Below are positions 1 through 12,118 of a stretch of 64,000 bases of DNA, one piece after another. The translations under genes were made by a program, and so were the position numbers. Source of the stretch: Plasmodium coatneyi. Lineage: Eukaryota; Apicomplexa; Aconoidasida; Haemosporida; Plasmodiidae. The stretch's first letter is position 1. Each line of letters starts with the position of its first letter. The stretch lies in NCBI RefSeq assembly GCF_001680005.1, contig NC_033560.1, forward strand, positions 995,501-1,059,500. The letters run 5' to 3'. Below the pieces are notes generated by a model. The model saw nothing but the letters and a program-made list of their open reading frames with translations, was not told the DNA's origin and made no database searches.

Positions 1-15
1 ATAAATATTAAATGA

Positions 16-108
16 TACACCCTAAGTGTGAAATCCTACATCTTACACCCTAAAATGCGAAATCCTACACACACCCCAAAATGCGAAATCCTACACAACC
101 CCCATTAA
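16..108 (-). repeat. Intronic CCCTAAAATGCGAAATCC element, 3 copies
   Basis: Three imperfect copies of a ~27-bp unit (acaccctaaaatgcgaaatcc) lie in the last visible intron of the SICAvar at 212-8154. The same unit sits at the matching place in the type II-like SICAvar (26599-26660) and in the intron 5' of the TM exon (1088-1195). The adjoining run of attcattcacctttattttatt is also shared. Confidence 0.8.
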
Positions 109-211
109 TTCATTCACCTTTATTTTATTTTATTTTATTCTATTTTTTTTTTTTTTTTTGCTTCCTTTTTTTTTTTTTTTTTACTTGCTTCTTTTTTTTT
201 ATTTCTTTTAC

Positions 212-3200
212 CTTCCAAAGGAAATAATTCATAGCAAAAATACCAATTAGAACAGGAATGGTAGGAAGGTATGGAATAAAATCGGAAAGGTCAATTCCGT
301 CCTTCGTTACATTCACTACTTTCTGAGGTTTAATTCCGCCTGCTGCTTGTGGTGGTGTTGATCTTGGACTACCAGTGTTTTGATTACCAGTACTACCATG
401 ACCAGAAGAACCTGGGTTCCACGTTCTCGTAGAACCGGAGCCGGAAGAACCTGGATTCCAGGTTCCTGTGGAACCGGAACCAGAGGAATGAGGATTCTCG
501 CCTGAAAAGTAAATAAGAAAGGAAGAATAGATTATTACATGATTAAAAGTTGTGGTACATATGACCTTCCCCTACACTGCGCACCTTGGTGTCTACACTT
601 CCTTATTTTATTTCTTATTTTTTTTACTTTTTTACACTTCATTCACTTTCTAATTATTTACGTCCCAATAGTTTTACTTCTTTTACACTTCCTGTACTTT
701 TTAATTTTTTAGCACTTTTTTTTCTTTTTTTTCGTTCTTAAGACCCTGAAACCATAGTACACCCCTAAGGTGCTAAACACCAGGCCACACTGTTGTGATA
801 CACCCGAAAACAGCTGAACAACAGGCCACATTCTTGTTCTTAAACCCTAAAAAAGCTAAAGCATCAGGCCACATTCTTGTTCTTATACCCTGAAACCCGG
901 AACCCTAAACCTTTTTTTTTTCTCTTTTTTTTTTTTTTTTCTTTTTTTTCTTTTTTCTCTTTTTCTTCCTTTTTTCTTTTTTACTTCCTTTCTTTCCTTT
1001 TTATGTATTCACACATTAAATGCATATCCTTCCATAAACAGCTAAACACGAGGCCATATTGTTGTTCTTATACCTTGAAACCTTAACCTTAAGTGCGAAA
1101 TCCTACACACACACCCCTAAAATGCGAAACCCTACACACACACCCCTAAAATGCGAAACCCTACACACAAACCCCTAAGATGCGAAATGCCACACATCCT
1201 TCCCATTTATTCATTCACCTTTATTTTATTTTATTCTATTCTATTTTTTTTTTTTTTTCTTTTTTTTTTACTTCTCTCACTTTTTAATTTTTAGATGCAT
1301 CTTATAGGTGCGCACATTTCCTTTGAATGTGTTCTTTTTTTTTTAATTATTATTATTACGTGGAGAATGAGCTGCGGATCCTGCAGCAGGGGCGACAGAA
1401 TCTCCTGCAGGTGTTTGAGTGTCCGTACCAGTACTTGGAGTTTGGGAGTCTGTAGGATCCGTAAGGGTAGGACTATCCTTGGATACTCCTGAAGCAGGAT
1501 CATCATTGGTTCCTAAAATGAAAGGGCCATTTCCATAGGGGTCAGGCGTATTGTCCATACCATGATTTGGGTCTGAAACGGTTGCATCAGTGACCTGAAC
1601 ACTACCTTTACCCTTAGATTCAATCATCCAATCAGTAACCTTATCAGCCTTTATTTGTGGAGTCTTACCTGGTAATGGTTGTAGTGCAGATCTTCCTGGA
1701 TCCCCTGATGGTGCAGCAGGAGGTGGCTGCGATGGTGACAGTGGTTCCAGTGATCGGGCTGCACCCTCATTGGAGGAGGATGCTCCTCCACTTTGGTCAG
1801 TAACTTTTTGGGCTGGTTGAGGTGTTATTTCCGATGTGGCTGGTTTGACTGACACTGTGGGGCATATAGTTTCGAGAGTTTTCTTCAGATCGTCTATTTC
1901 CTTTTTTTTTTTGTCATTCCTGAACAGTTCCTCCACTTTATGCCCTATTGTTTCTTTTTTATCGCCAATTTTACAATCTTTATATTCTTCCCTTTTACAA
2001 ACTTCACATTCATTATTCTTATCCTTCTCCTTACACCAAGTGTCTTTCTGTGTATTTCCAGCAACAAAGGCCTTTTGTATAGTATCTTCTGTGATACAAT
2101 GGGGGTTACCCGCTTCCAGCAATTTATCTGCGTATGCATTGAGTAGGATACAAGAGAAAGTTCGATGGAATATGAGGTTATCATCTTTCTTCTGTTCCGT
2201 CCCGTCAGTCCCCCTTTCTATTTTATATATATGTTCTAAACCCCGAACAATGTAAGTACATGCCTTCTTCTGTTCTCCACTCAGTGTAGTACTTCCTCCA
2301 TCAGCGTTATTGCAAAGAGGATCGATGGTTGAATCCCCCTTCGTTATTTTTTCAGACAGTTCTTCCAATCTCTTCCTGACGTCGGGCTCCCAGAATTGGT
2401 TCTACAAATACACACAAGAATAAAGGATGAACATATATGCATATATATATATATACATTACATATATATATAGTCACAACATATGGTTGTACTTCCCCAA
2501 TATAAGGGCATATAATATATGCACACTATCCACACATTGGTCTTTTCCCTCAGATACAGTGCGAAAGAGTGTTCCCTTACCCAGTTTACATAGTCCCCTA
2601 TTTTCCTGTTTTCTCCCCACCTATAGTATATACATTTCACACGATCACAGAAGGTATTGTTCTTATTTATAGCAGTTAGAGCATCCAAAGCTTTCTTTAT
2701 TTCTGGCTTCTGCGGGTCATTCTTCCCCTTGTCGAACACCTCCTCCTCTTTAATCTTTACATTCTCTTTGTTAGTGTCGCATCCACCATTACTCTTCCAT
2801 AGGTCATCATTCACGTTTAGTGTGCAATTTTTATAGTTTGGGTCCCTTGTGCATTTAACACAATCATTACCATTAATCTTATCCTTACACCAAGTATCCT
2901 TGTTTTCATTCCCTTTTTCAAACATTTTTTGTATTTCTTCTTCTGTAATAAGACAGACTTGTCCCTTCGTTTTCTCTATGAGAAGATCTGCATATGCATT
3001 CAGGAATAGGCAATACATGGTTTGATCTGTTAGTCTATTATTCCTTGCTTTCTTCTTGTTTGGAACTTCCGTATTCTCTTCAGGGCTATAAATGCCCTTT
3101 AAACCTGCAAAAATGTATTGACATGCTTTCTTCCCTGCTGCATTCAGTGTAACGTTCTTTCCAACAGTATTCTGGCACAGTGAATTAATGTCTTCGCTCA

Positions 3201-6041
3201 CTGTCATCATTTTTTCAGATATTTCGTTCAGTCTACTTTTGGCATCAGTATTCCAAAATGTACACTGCACAAAGAAAAGGCAGCAGGAAGGAAAAAAGGA
3301 GAAAAAAACATATAATGAATGACGGATTACATACATATATATATACATATATACCTATACATATATATATATATATAACATTTATAGTTGTCCCTTTCTG
3401 CTGTTTTACGTATAAGACACATGATTAATTGAAATAAAAAGTTGACCACCGTGAATAGAATTTTTTACTTACCCAGTTCCGCTTCGCCCCTTTGTTATCT
3501 ATTCTGTCCTCGAACCAATTATGTGCTATGCAATTCAAACGTCCACATAAAGCAGTCTCCTTGGTGCAATCCCTGCCTATGGGAAGGAAGGAAAGGAGGA
3601 AATGAATTGTCTTGCGCATGATAATGGTATAGACATACGTTCGTCAATTATTGTATGTCCGGTCCGGTTCAGTGGTATGGTAGGTGGGTTGTCGTTGTTA
3701 GGTGGAAGGGTGGTAGGTTCGAGAAAAAAAAAAAAGATTTCGCTTACATATGCTTTTCAGAGTTCGTTTTACTCTGTCATCCTTACTAAGTAGCCCTTCC
3801 ACTTTGGTTTTTACTTTATTATAGTCCGTTTGGCAATTATTTTTTTCTTCCCATAGGTATTTCGTCACGTTTAATGTGCAATCTATATTCTTCTGCCTGG
3901 TACATACAAAACAATTATTATTACCTCCTTTACACGAACTATCTTTGTGCGAATTCCCTTTACTAAAGGCTTCTCCTATTATTTTCTCATCAACAGAGCA
4001 TCCCTGAGCTGACGATTTTTGAATCAGTTGATCTGCGTATATATTCAGTAAGACACACGACATAGTTTGACCAAATATTTTGTTACGTTCCATCTTCTTT
4101 TGTTTGTCACCATCATCCTCCGTCCAATCTCCATTTGGTCTAATCTTATATATGTGTTCCAAACCCTTAACAATGTACTCACAGGCCTTCCTATTTGCTT
4201 CTTTATTTGATGTACCCGCATTCTCTTCCACAATGCCTTTGCATACACCGCCCTCTCCTGTCTCTGTATTGGTCATAGCCTTAGAAAGTTTCTCCAATTC
4301 CTTCTGGACGTCAGGGTCCCAAAATTGACACTGTGCAAATGGAAGGCAGAAAGAACCGGACATATATATATATACCTACATATATATACTTTAAGTACGT
4401 GCATGATTTATTGTTGTCTCTCCCCCACCTTTTTTTGTCATATGTAGGAAATACGTGGTTCACTGAAGTGACGATGAATACAGTGAACAAAATATTGTTC
4501 CCTTACCCAGTTTTGCTTGCTCCCGCTTTTACCTATTCTGTCCTTAAACCAATTATGTCCTACGCAGTCTACACGTTTACATAAGTCATTCTCAACGCTG
4601 CAGTCTTTAACTGCGAAAGGAAAAAAGCAAAGAGCGGAAAAGTGTATGTATGAATAATTAGTAGTAAGATAGATTCCTTCCTTCTACCCTTCCTCCTTTC
4701 ATCCTTTCTTTCCTTTCCTTTCTCCTTCTTTCTTTCTCTTTTTTTTCTTTTTTCTTTTTCTTTTCTTTTTTTGATGCACCCTTTCCAGGGTAAACATCGA
4801 GCGTTCTCCCCCTTGTCCAGTTCCCCCTTGTCCGGTTTCCTTCCCCCTTTTGTCCGCTTGCCCCCCTTGTCGGATTCTTTCCCCCTTGTTCGGTTCACCC
4901 AGTTTCGGGTTCGCCTGTCCGCGAGTAGATTTTTCTTCCCTAAAGCGGCGCTAGAGGCCCTTCCACAATCAATCGGACGTAACGTCCTGTCTGCGAGGAT
5001 ATTTTCCTAACAGGCAGGGGCCTCTTTTAACTAGTTCAAGCTTGCTTTGTCTGCGAGTAGTCTTAACCACGCAAACCATCTTTTTCCTAAAACACCTGGT
5101 CATATTGCTGAACCCTAAACCCGAAATCCTACTCCTACACCCTAAATTTCATTCCTGCACCCTAAATCCTATTCCTACATCCTTAACCCTACTCTTACAC
5201 CATGAACCCAAAACCCTAAACCCTGGAGCCCTTAACCCTAAGTCCTAAAATCCTAAACCCGAAATCTTATTCTCCAATTTTCCACGTTATCCTTAACCGG
5301 GATACCACATTACCTTAATCCGGGACCCACTTTCACCTTTAAACCGAAATCCACATTCACTATACACTGAAGCCTCAACACTAAACACCAAATCCACATT
5401 CACTATACACTGAAGCCTCAACACTAAACACCAAATCCACATTCACTATACACTGAAGCCTCAACAGTAAACACCAAATCCACATTCACTATATTCATAC
5501 CCCCTAAAACCTAAACCCGAAATCCAATTCCTATACCCTAAACCTAAAAACGAAATCCAATTTCTATATCCTAAACGCGAAAACCGATTCCTATACACTA
5601 ACCCCTAAAACTAACCCCGAAATCCGATACCTATAACCTAAACATTAAACCTTAAATTCGGAATCCTAAACCCTAAACCTAAAATCGAAATCCAATTCTT
5701 ATACCCTTAGACCCTAAACCCGAAATCCTATTCCTATGCCCAAAACCCAAAATCCCACACCTACAACCAAAATCCGAAATACCAAATTCAAATAACCTAA
5801 ACCCTAAACCTAAACTCTAAATCCGACTTCTTATACATTAAACCCGAAATATGATTCCTACACCCTTACAACATCATTATAAGACCCTAACAAACTTCAT
5901 TTCCTAAAACCCCTTCCCTTCTCAGACATCCTTCCTTCCTGAGGCCTCCTAACTTCGACCCTTTCTTCTAACACTAAATGCGAAATCGAACATCCACCCT
6001 CTTTATACTAAAATTGTTCTTATCTATTTATTTCTTTTCCT

Positions 6042-6072
<31 letters not shown>

Positions 6073-8154
6073 GTCCTTTTAAAGTTATGTTCTACTTGCC
6101 TTGTGGTGATAGGACTTCCTTAATGGCTTCGCCCACAATTTCCGATAGTTCAGTTTCCTCCTCATTTACTTTTTCTTGGACCTCCTTAACAAGATTTGTT
6201 AATTCCTGCAGTGTTCCATTATTAGGGTCTGGTACTCCCTGTGCGGACTCATCAGCACGTGGCTCTATGCCTGCTCTCGAGTTAGGTGTTCTATCTTGCA
6301 CTTTACTTGCATCACACCAAGTCTTCTTATTTAGTTCACCTAATTTCTCACTTACAGTACTACTGCGTAATAACTCCTGTACTTTGGGCAACATATCCTC
6401 ATTTCCTCTGTAAAGATCTGAAATTTTACCATACTCACATTCCACATAATCCTTCTCCGTCTTCCACCCTGTTCTTATTCCTTCGAGTGCTTTGAACACA
6501 TACTTCATTACATCTGTCGGAACACAGAATGCACCCATGTCCATCATCCATATTTTTAGAAGATCACATATAGGAATATGCTTCTTCTGACATTTAAGAC
6601 TACTATTCTCTGGTAGTTTATACTGGTTATTCCCGTTTTCTACCATCATTACATTTTTTAACATAATTTTGCAAAAGTCCTTATATGTACTTGCGTCATA
6701 TTTACCATCATCACTATCCTGATCGCATACAGCACTATTTGCTTCAAACACCTTCCACTCATACAAATTATCTTCCTTATCATCATCTTCCGAGGGATTA
6801 TTAAAAAATCTTGTGAACCATTCAGTAATAGTAACTGTAAGGAAGGACCGTTGTTAGGTGGGTGGTAGGTGGGTTGTTAGGTGGGTGGTAGGTGGGTTGT
6901 TAGGTGGGTGGTAGGTGGGTTGTTAGGTGGGTGGTAGGTGGGTTGTTAGGTGGGTGGTAGGTGGGTTGTTAGGTGGGTGGTAGGTGGGTTGTTAGGTGGG
7001 TGGTAGGTGGGTTGTTAGGTGGGTGGTAGGTGGGTTGTTAGGTGGTAAGGTGGAAGGTTGTATGTAGTACGTAAATATAAGTGTCCTATATGCTTCGCAT
7101 ATTTCATATCCAAAAGAAAAAATGCTTAAGCAGTATAGGACATAGGAATGTGCTATCCACATTAGGTTCAATATAATTTCTGCTTACGTTCTTCTTCGTC
7201 ATCGAGTGCTCCCGTTGTGTTCTGATAACATGGGTCCTTCTCTCTTAGACTTTTCCTCTTCTTTTCCATTTCTTCCAATACTTTATCTAATTTCCCTTCT
7301 TCTTTCTTCCCTTTATCCTCTACTATTTTTTCCAGTTCTTCCATTTTTCCTTTTTCCATCCACTCTTTCTTCTTATGTCCTCCCTTCCCTTTTCCTGGTA
7401 TTTCTTTTACCTTCCAACCTTCCTGTTCGCACCAAGGTCCTATCATATTCTGCAAATTCCCATAATCAGCAATTTCAGAATCCTTACCCTTAATCAACTT
7501 TGCCACGTTTTCCCCAATTAATGTACTCCCTATTTTTAATTGATCAAAGTCCATCCCTCCACATATACCATAATTACTTTCCCTTCCCTGAGCTTCTACT
7601 CGCCCCTTTGTTATTCTTAATGCATATTGCATGTAATCCTCGAACCAGCAATACTTCTTTAACATTTTTAGCATAACTGTTGTTCCAACTATACACTTCA
7701 GGAAAGACTGTTCCTCCGTGTCATCTTCAACTTCTATTTTTCTTCTTTTCCCTACTTTCAGTCCGTTCATATAGAGAAATGTCCTCATTAGAGCCTTGCA
7801 TAGTGGTTTGTGATATGGAATAATTGTAATTATTCCTTCAATATCACTCTCACAGTATCTTTTTGATATTTCATCCGTACCATCATTCAACTTCTTCATT
7901 AACTCCTTTACTATTCTCTGTATGTTATCCGATATTCTTTGCTACAGGGTGTGTGTAAAAATGAAGCACATACATATGTACACATACCCTAATCTGCATC
8001 TTCCTGCAGTTCATTCCTCCCCATGTATATATGTAACTGGACACATTCATGGTTCTTTCTTTTAAATATAACTGCTTACATCCACATTGACGCTCTTGTG
8101 CTTCCTCCTTTCCCCTAACCATTTATTTAATAATCTTCCTACTATATCTGTCAT
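212..8154 (-). CDS. SICAvar: SICAvar type I-like variant antigen (last exon off the left edge)
   Basis: Schizont-infected cell agglutination antigen, a variant protein of the infected red cell surface. Exons in coding order: 8154-8080, 7941-7188, 6834-6100, 4610-4507, 4330-3748, 3576-3473, 3264-2581, 2401-1360, 501-212 (4371 bp, 1457 codons, all phases agree). Exon 1 encodes 25 residues starting MTDIVGRLLNKW. Exons 2-3 carry alpha-like cysteine-rich domains (CDLLKIWMMDM region). Exons 4-7 form beta-like modules: 104-bp exons with the pattern C...LC...C...HNWF.DRI alternate with large exons that begin C.FW. Exon 8 holds the last beta-like module and a Ser/Pro/Thr-rich stalk. Exon 9 encodes a GTWNPGSSG-type repeat linker and a TM segment (LPTIPVLIGIFAMNYFLWK). 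The cytoplasmic exon is expected just left of base 1. Intron 3 (4611-6099) uses a GC donor and contains telomere-like repeats. Known from the family: SICA extracellular alpha/beta domains. The type I assignment is inferred from the exon count. Confidence 0.9.
1088..1195 (-). repeat. Intronic CCCTAAAATGCGAAACCC element, 4 copies
   Basis: Four tandem copies of the same ~27-bp unit as at 16-108 lie in the SICAvar intron between exons 8 and 9 (502-1359). They are followed by the same cattcacctttattttatt tract and a long T-run, so this intron and the next look like duplicates of one another. Confidence 0.8.
5098..5900. repeat. Degenerate internal telomere-like repeats (CCCTAAA / CCCGAAATCC)
   Basis: About 800 bp of diverged CCCTAAACCC and CCTAAACCCGAAATCC units. 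Plasmodium telomeres are GGGTT(T/C)A, so this is an internal telomere-like tract. It lies inside intron 3 of the SICAvar (4611-6099) and is not a chromosome end, because genes continue on both sides. Such internal tracts near SICAvar and KIR genes are known from P. knowlesi. Confidence 0.85.
5364..5492. repeat. 43-bp tandem repeat, 3 copies
   Basis: A 43-bp unit (acactgaagcctcaacacta...) begins at 5364, 5407 and 5450 with at most one or two changes between copies. It is embedded in the telomere-like tract of SICAvar intron 3 and looks like a recent local expansion. Confidence 0.9.
6854..7045. repeat. 23-bp G-rich minisatellite in SICAvar intron 2
   Basis: About eight near-perfect copies of ggtgggtggtaggtgggttg-tta fill the intron between exons 2 and 3 of the SICAvar. 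The G-rich strand is the plus strand, so the SICAvar transcript carries the C-rich complement. The clustered GG/GGG runs could form a G-quadruplex on the template strand (inference). Confidence 0.9.
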
Positions 8155-9518
8155 CGTGCTATGCTTCTGATTATAAAATTCCCCCGTATATTATAGAACT
8201 GTGGGCACAGCAGAAGTTGTACCCCTGCTTATCGTTTCCGTATGTCCCCTCTTACTACTAATGAATGAACAGTGGTACCATACTTCCTTTTTTCTACTAT
8301 GTATATACACATATTCCTTATACATTACCCCTCAACCCTATCTTTTCTTCTTTTTCCTATTCTGCAGATTTTTCCTATATTCTTAAGGAGAAGAAGAAAG
8401 AAGTAAATTTTTTTTTTTTCACTTCCTTTTCTTCTTCTTCTTCTTCTTCCCTTTCTCTTCTTCATAATTTGTCCGTGATTTTTAAAAAGAAAGAAAGGGA
8501 ACCTTCCCTGTACATTTCTCTCACTTTTTCCAAGAAAAAAGGGGGGAAAAATCTTTCACATGCACTTTCTTCCACTTCCTGCTTTTTTATTTTTCCCCCG
8601 AATTTGTATTTCCCCCAGCAATTATAAATAAAAACTAATCTCCTCCCCCCCCCCAAAAAAAAAGAAAAAAAAAAAGTAAGAAAGGAGTAAGCACGCACTT
8701 TTGTACTATTACATCCTTTCTCCTTTTACTGGAATTTCTATGGAACTAAAAAAAAAAAAAAGAAGAGTAGATCCCCCACTAGCATTATTCTTTACTAGTT
8801 GAACATATAGGCAGCATGCATTTTACTGCACCATTCTACTTTCTCCCTCCTATACTCCATTCATTCTACTTTTTTCCTTAAACTTTCTTTTCTTTCTTTC
8901 CTTTTTATAATTTTTTTCTTACCTTTCCTTAAAAGAAATAACCATCCTACACTCCTCTTTTTTTTTTCTTTTTTTTTTTTCATCTAAGGAAATTTTTTTT
9001 CTATTTCTTTTTTTTTTTTTTGTCCCAAAAGAAACAATTTTCACCTTCCTCTCCTTTCTATATATAATACATTCTTCGAAAAAAAAAAAAGAAGAGGAAG
9101 AGGAGGAATTACCTACCTGCCCCTTTTCTTTTTACCTTTTCTTACTTCTTTTTTTTCCCCTAACCCTCTTTGTGTTTTAAACCTTTTTTCCCCCTAACCC
9201 CTTTTTTCTTTTAAACCTTTTTTTCCCTACAAAATCCATTTTTTTTCCTTTTTAAAACTATTTCTTTTTTTTTTTTTTATAAGCCCTCTCCTTCTTTCTC
9301 AAAGTGAAGAACAATCTTCCACTCCTCCTTCCTCTATACAATGCATTTTTCCTTAAAGAAGAAAGAAAGAAGAAGATAGAGGAATTAAGCACCTCTCCCT
9401 TTTTTTTTTCTTCTTTTTTAATTTTCCTTTTTTTTATTATTTGTTTCTTCTTTTAAAAAAAGTGAGAGAGAAGGAACTGAGCAAAGGAAAGGAAGAAGAA
9501 GGAACTGAGGAAAGGAAC
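8155..9518. promoter_or_regulatory. SICAvar upstream region with composite poly(T)/poly(A) repeats
   Basis: No gene seen. The stretch 5' of the SICAvar start (8154) is built of diverged units. Each combines a polypyrimidine tract, a T-run, an A-run with gaagaggaag, and a block like cttcc(t)ctatatacaatgcatt (near 9055, 9140 and 9330). Related units occur upstream of the other SICAvar (about 29700-30320) and at 14500-14760. It probably contains the promoter; no core element is identified. Confidence 0.45.
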
Positions 9519-12118
9519 TTATCTAATATAAGGAACAGAATATAACGTAGTAGAATCGCCCGTGGTGGAAATTGTTCCTGTGGAATATGTTTCTGTAGAA
9601 GATTCGTCGTCGTCGTGGTTTGAGAACGTGTTCAATTCATTCCTGAGAGTGGATCTTTTTCTTCTGTTGCTTCTACTGTTTCTATTGCTTCCTCCTCCAA
9701 AAGTGTTACGAATGTTAGAAAAGAATGAAGTGTACTGAAGTAGGAAGCAGGGTGGAAAGAAAGGTGTAGGGGTAGAAGTGGTGTTCGCGCGCGTGTACCG
9801 TATATATATATAGAGAGAGAGCGTGTACAGCTTACGCTTCTTTTTCTTTCTTTCCTTCCTGCCTTTTTTTCTCATTTATGATTGTTCAATGTAGAGTACT
9901 AGTCATGACCACCCCCCTCCCTTAGGTTTCCTTACACCCCCCCTTATAATGGTAAATTATAATGGTAGTTGTAATTGCCCATTATATTTGTTGTAATTAT
10001 AATAATAATTATGTATACTTACTTTATAAAGAAAGTAGGTAAGTGTTGGTAATGCTACTCCTACGGTCCCTAGTGCAGAGGAAATAGTAGCAGCGGGAAG
10101 TGTATTTCCTGTATTGTCTGTACTGGGTACAAGAAGTTGTTGCGTGGCCTTTAAATCAGTGACACCATCCTGCGGTTTAACACCCCCCAGAGAATGCTGC
10201 TCAACTGAGGACTCCGGATCTTCCGTAACTACTGTCGTCACCATAGGGCCTTCGACATTTTGTTGCACCACTTCCTGCCCCTCAGTAGGCTGCGTAGCCC
10301 CTAGACCTTCCTTAGATGATTGATCACTTAAATCACCTTCATGGAGCCGCCCAGGCAACGCAACTTGCGCAACATCTCCAGTGGGGTGTGCAGCATCTGA
10401 TACAGTTTCCGCAGGGGGTTCAGAACATGTTAATGATGTTTGGCTCACTCCATCACAGAATTTTTTGTACGTGGTTTTATATTCGTCACAATATAGATCC
10501 TTATTAGTTGCACCTTCCCCCGTTGTGCAGTATATGAGCATAGCAGAACATGCTTCCTCAACTTCCCTTCGGTACGATAGCCAGTGTTGGTCATTTGTAG
10601 GGTCATATTCGGGGTTATTTTGCTCTAAATATTGCTTTACGTAATCGCAATCGTAGTAATGTTCATATATTTTTTTCATATGTTCGAAAAAGTTTTTTTT
10701 AATTATTCCGTAGTTGAAGCCACAATCTTTATTACGGAATAAACCTCTTAATATATTGTATATGTAATACATGAGATCCGAGAACACTTCCTCCTCCAGA
10801 GGGCTAGGATATGTATTTCCCATCCAATAATAGAAAAAACGACAAGGTGCATCCTTCAAGGACGGTGGTTTCCCCGTGTTGGACACATAGTCCTGTTTCA
10901 TCTTACATGCGTAACAATAAGCCTTCGTGATAAACCCTTCTCGATCCTTAAGTCCGGTATAACCATTTAATTCACTCTTCAACAGTCCCACCTCCGCTTT
11001 GGGTTCGACTCCACTAGGACAATAATCATACCCAACACTATTGAACATATTATAGTACTCGGTCTTGGAAGGTAATTCCTTTAAATTCACTTTCTATAAA
11101 TGTGAATAAATGTTGGCAGGAAATGGAGGAGTAGGAGTGTGGAATATATGTCTACATATATATATATATGTGTGCATATATATGTACAAGGAGTATTGTA
11201 TGCATATATTATGTGCATAGTAATGTATTTATTTTATCCAAGGAAAAAAATTCCGTATTACCTGTGCTGGTGGTGCTGTCACTGGTGGTGGAGGTTTCTC
11301 TTTAGTCACTTCTTTACATGGCAATTCTGGTGGTCCATTGTCTTTAAAATATTTTTCATATTTTTGCGTAAATTGTGTACAACATGTATCCTTACTACCA
11401 GAATAACCACAAATAGTACGCATACTATCATATTCCGATTTAGCAATTCTCCAGTATGCATCGTACTGTGGCCAACAGGGCGGTGCACTACTTGCCGGCC
11501 CTCTCTGTTGTAAGGTTTCAAAGTTATAAGCAAAGTCGAACACTTTTCTACTTTCGAAAAGGGTACTATTGCCACCATAGTATATATCATTACAGTCACA
11601 GTTGTACCCAAGTTCCTTCAGTAATTTATAAATAGACTCCGTGATACTCCCGGCGGAATTGCTCCAGAGATTATCCTGCTGCATAATACCACCAATCCAG
11701 TAATACAGGAAACCACATTGTCCAATGTCGAATAGAGTGCTCTTTCCCTTTTCGCGTGCGTAACAAAAGACATTCTTAATTCTATTCTTATGTTCGTTAA
11801 AAAATGTGTATGACCCCCAATCGATTCCTGCTTCTCCACTGGTTCTACAGTTATAACTATCTGCATTGTTACTGAAGCCTCCATACACTTCTTCGGAAGG
11901 TAATGTAACAGAACTTGAACCCTAAAATTGTTATTGGTAGAATGAAGTGGAATATGTGTATGCGTGTAAATGTGGATGTGGGTGCTTTCCCACATACATA
12001 TATGTGTACATTTCCTTCCTTACATGCATATTATTATTTCAGTGTGTGTGTATACATAGAATATTATGTGCACAAAATGTATTTATTCTAAATAAAAGGA
12101 ACCTACCCCTGGTGCCAT
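9519..12118 (-). CDS. KIR: KIR variant antigen with two ectodomain exons
   Basis: KIR protein of the pir superfamily, a predicted variant antigen of the infected red cell. Exons in coding order: 12118-12107 (MAPG), 11921-11262, 11093-10023, 9734-9519 (1959 bp, 652 residues). The first ectodomain exon begins GSSSVTLPSEEVYGG and keeps the family core FLYYWIGG. The second begins KVNLKELPSKTEYYNMF, has CRFFYYWMGN, then a ~110-residue low-complexity stalk, and ends in the TM segment ...TYFLYK. The tail exon starts YTSFFSNIRNTFGGG, is rich in basic then acidic/Ser-Thr residues, and ends VPYIR. All junctions are phase 0. The first exon is only 12 bp with donor GTAGGT, so the start is the least certain part. 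Confidence 0.88.

Noticed and set aside
877..1086. Phe/Ser-rich open frame
   Set aside because: Translation of T-runs within a SICAvar intron; no splice logic or motif.
2427..2672. Plus-strand open frame
   Set aside because: Shadow of SICAvar intron and exon sequence on the minus strand.
5098..5900. Possible chromosome end
   Set aside because: The telomere-like units are degenerate, lie inside an intron whose flanking exons join in phase, and genes continue on both sides.
4611..6099. Boundary between two separate SICAvar genes
   Set aside because: The exon phases on both sides agree with a single gene if a GC donor is used, and no second start or TM/cytoplasmic exon is found between. Kept as one gene, with the GC donor listed as a finding.
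6854..7045. CRISPR-like array
   Set aside because: Direct 23-bp repeats without unique spacers in a eukaryotic intron; an ordinary minisatellite.
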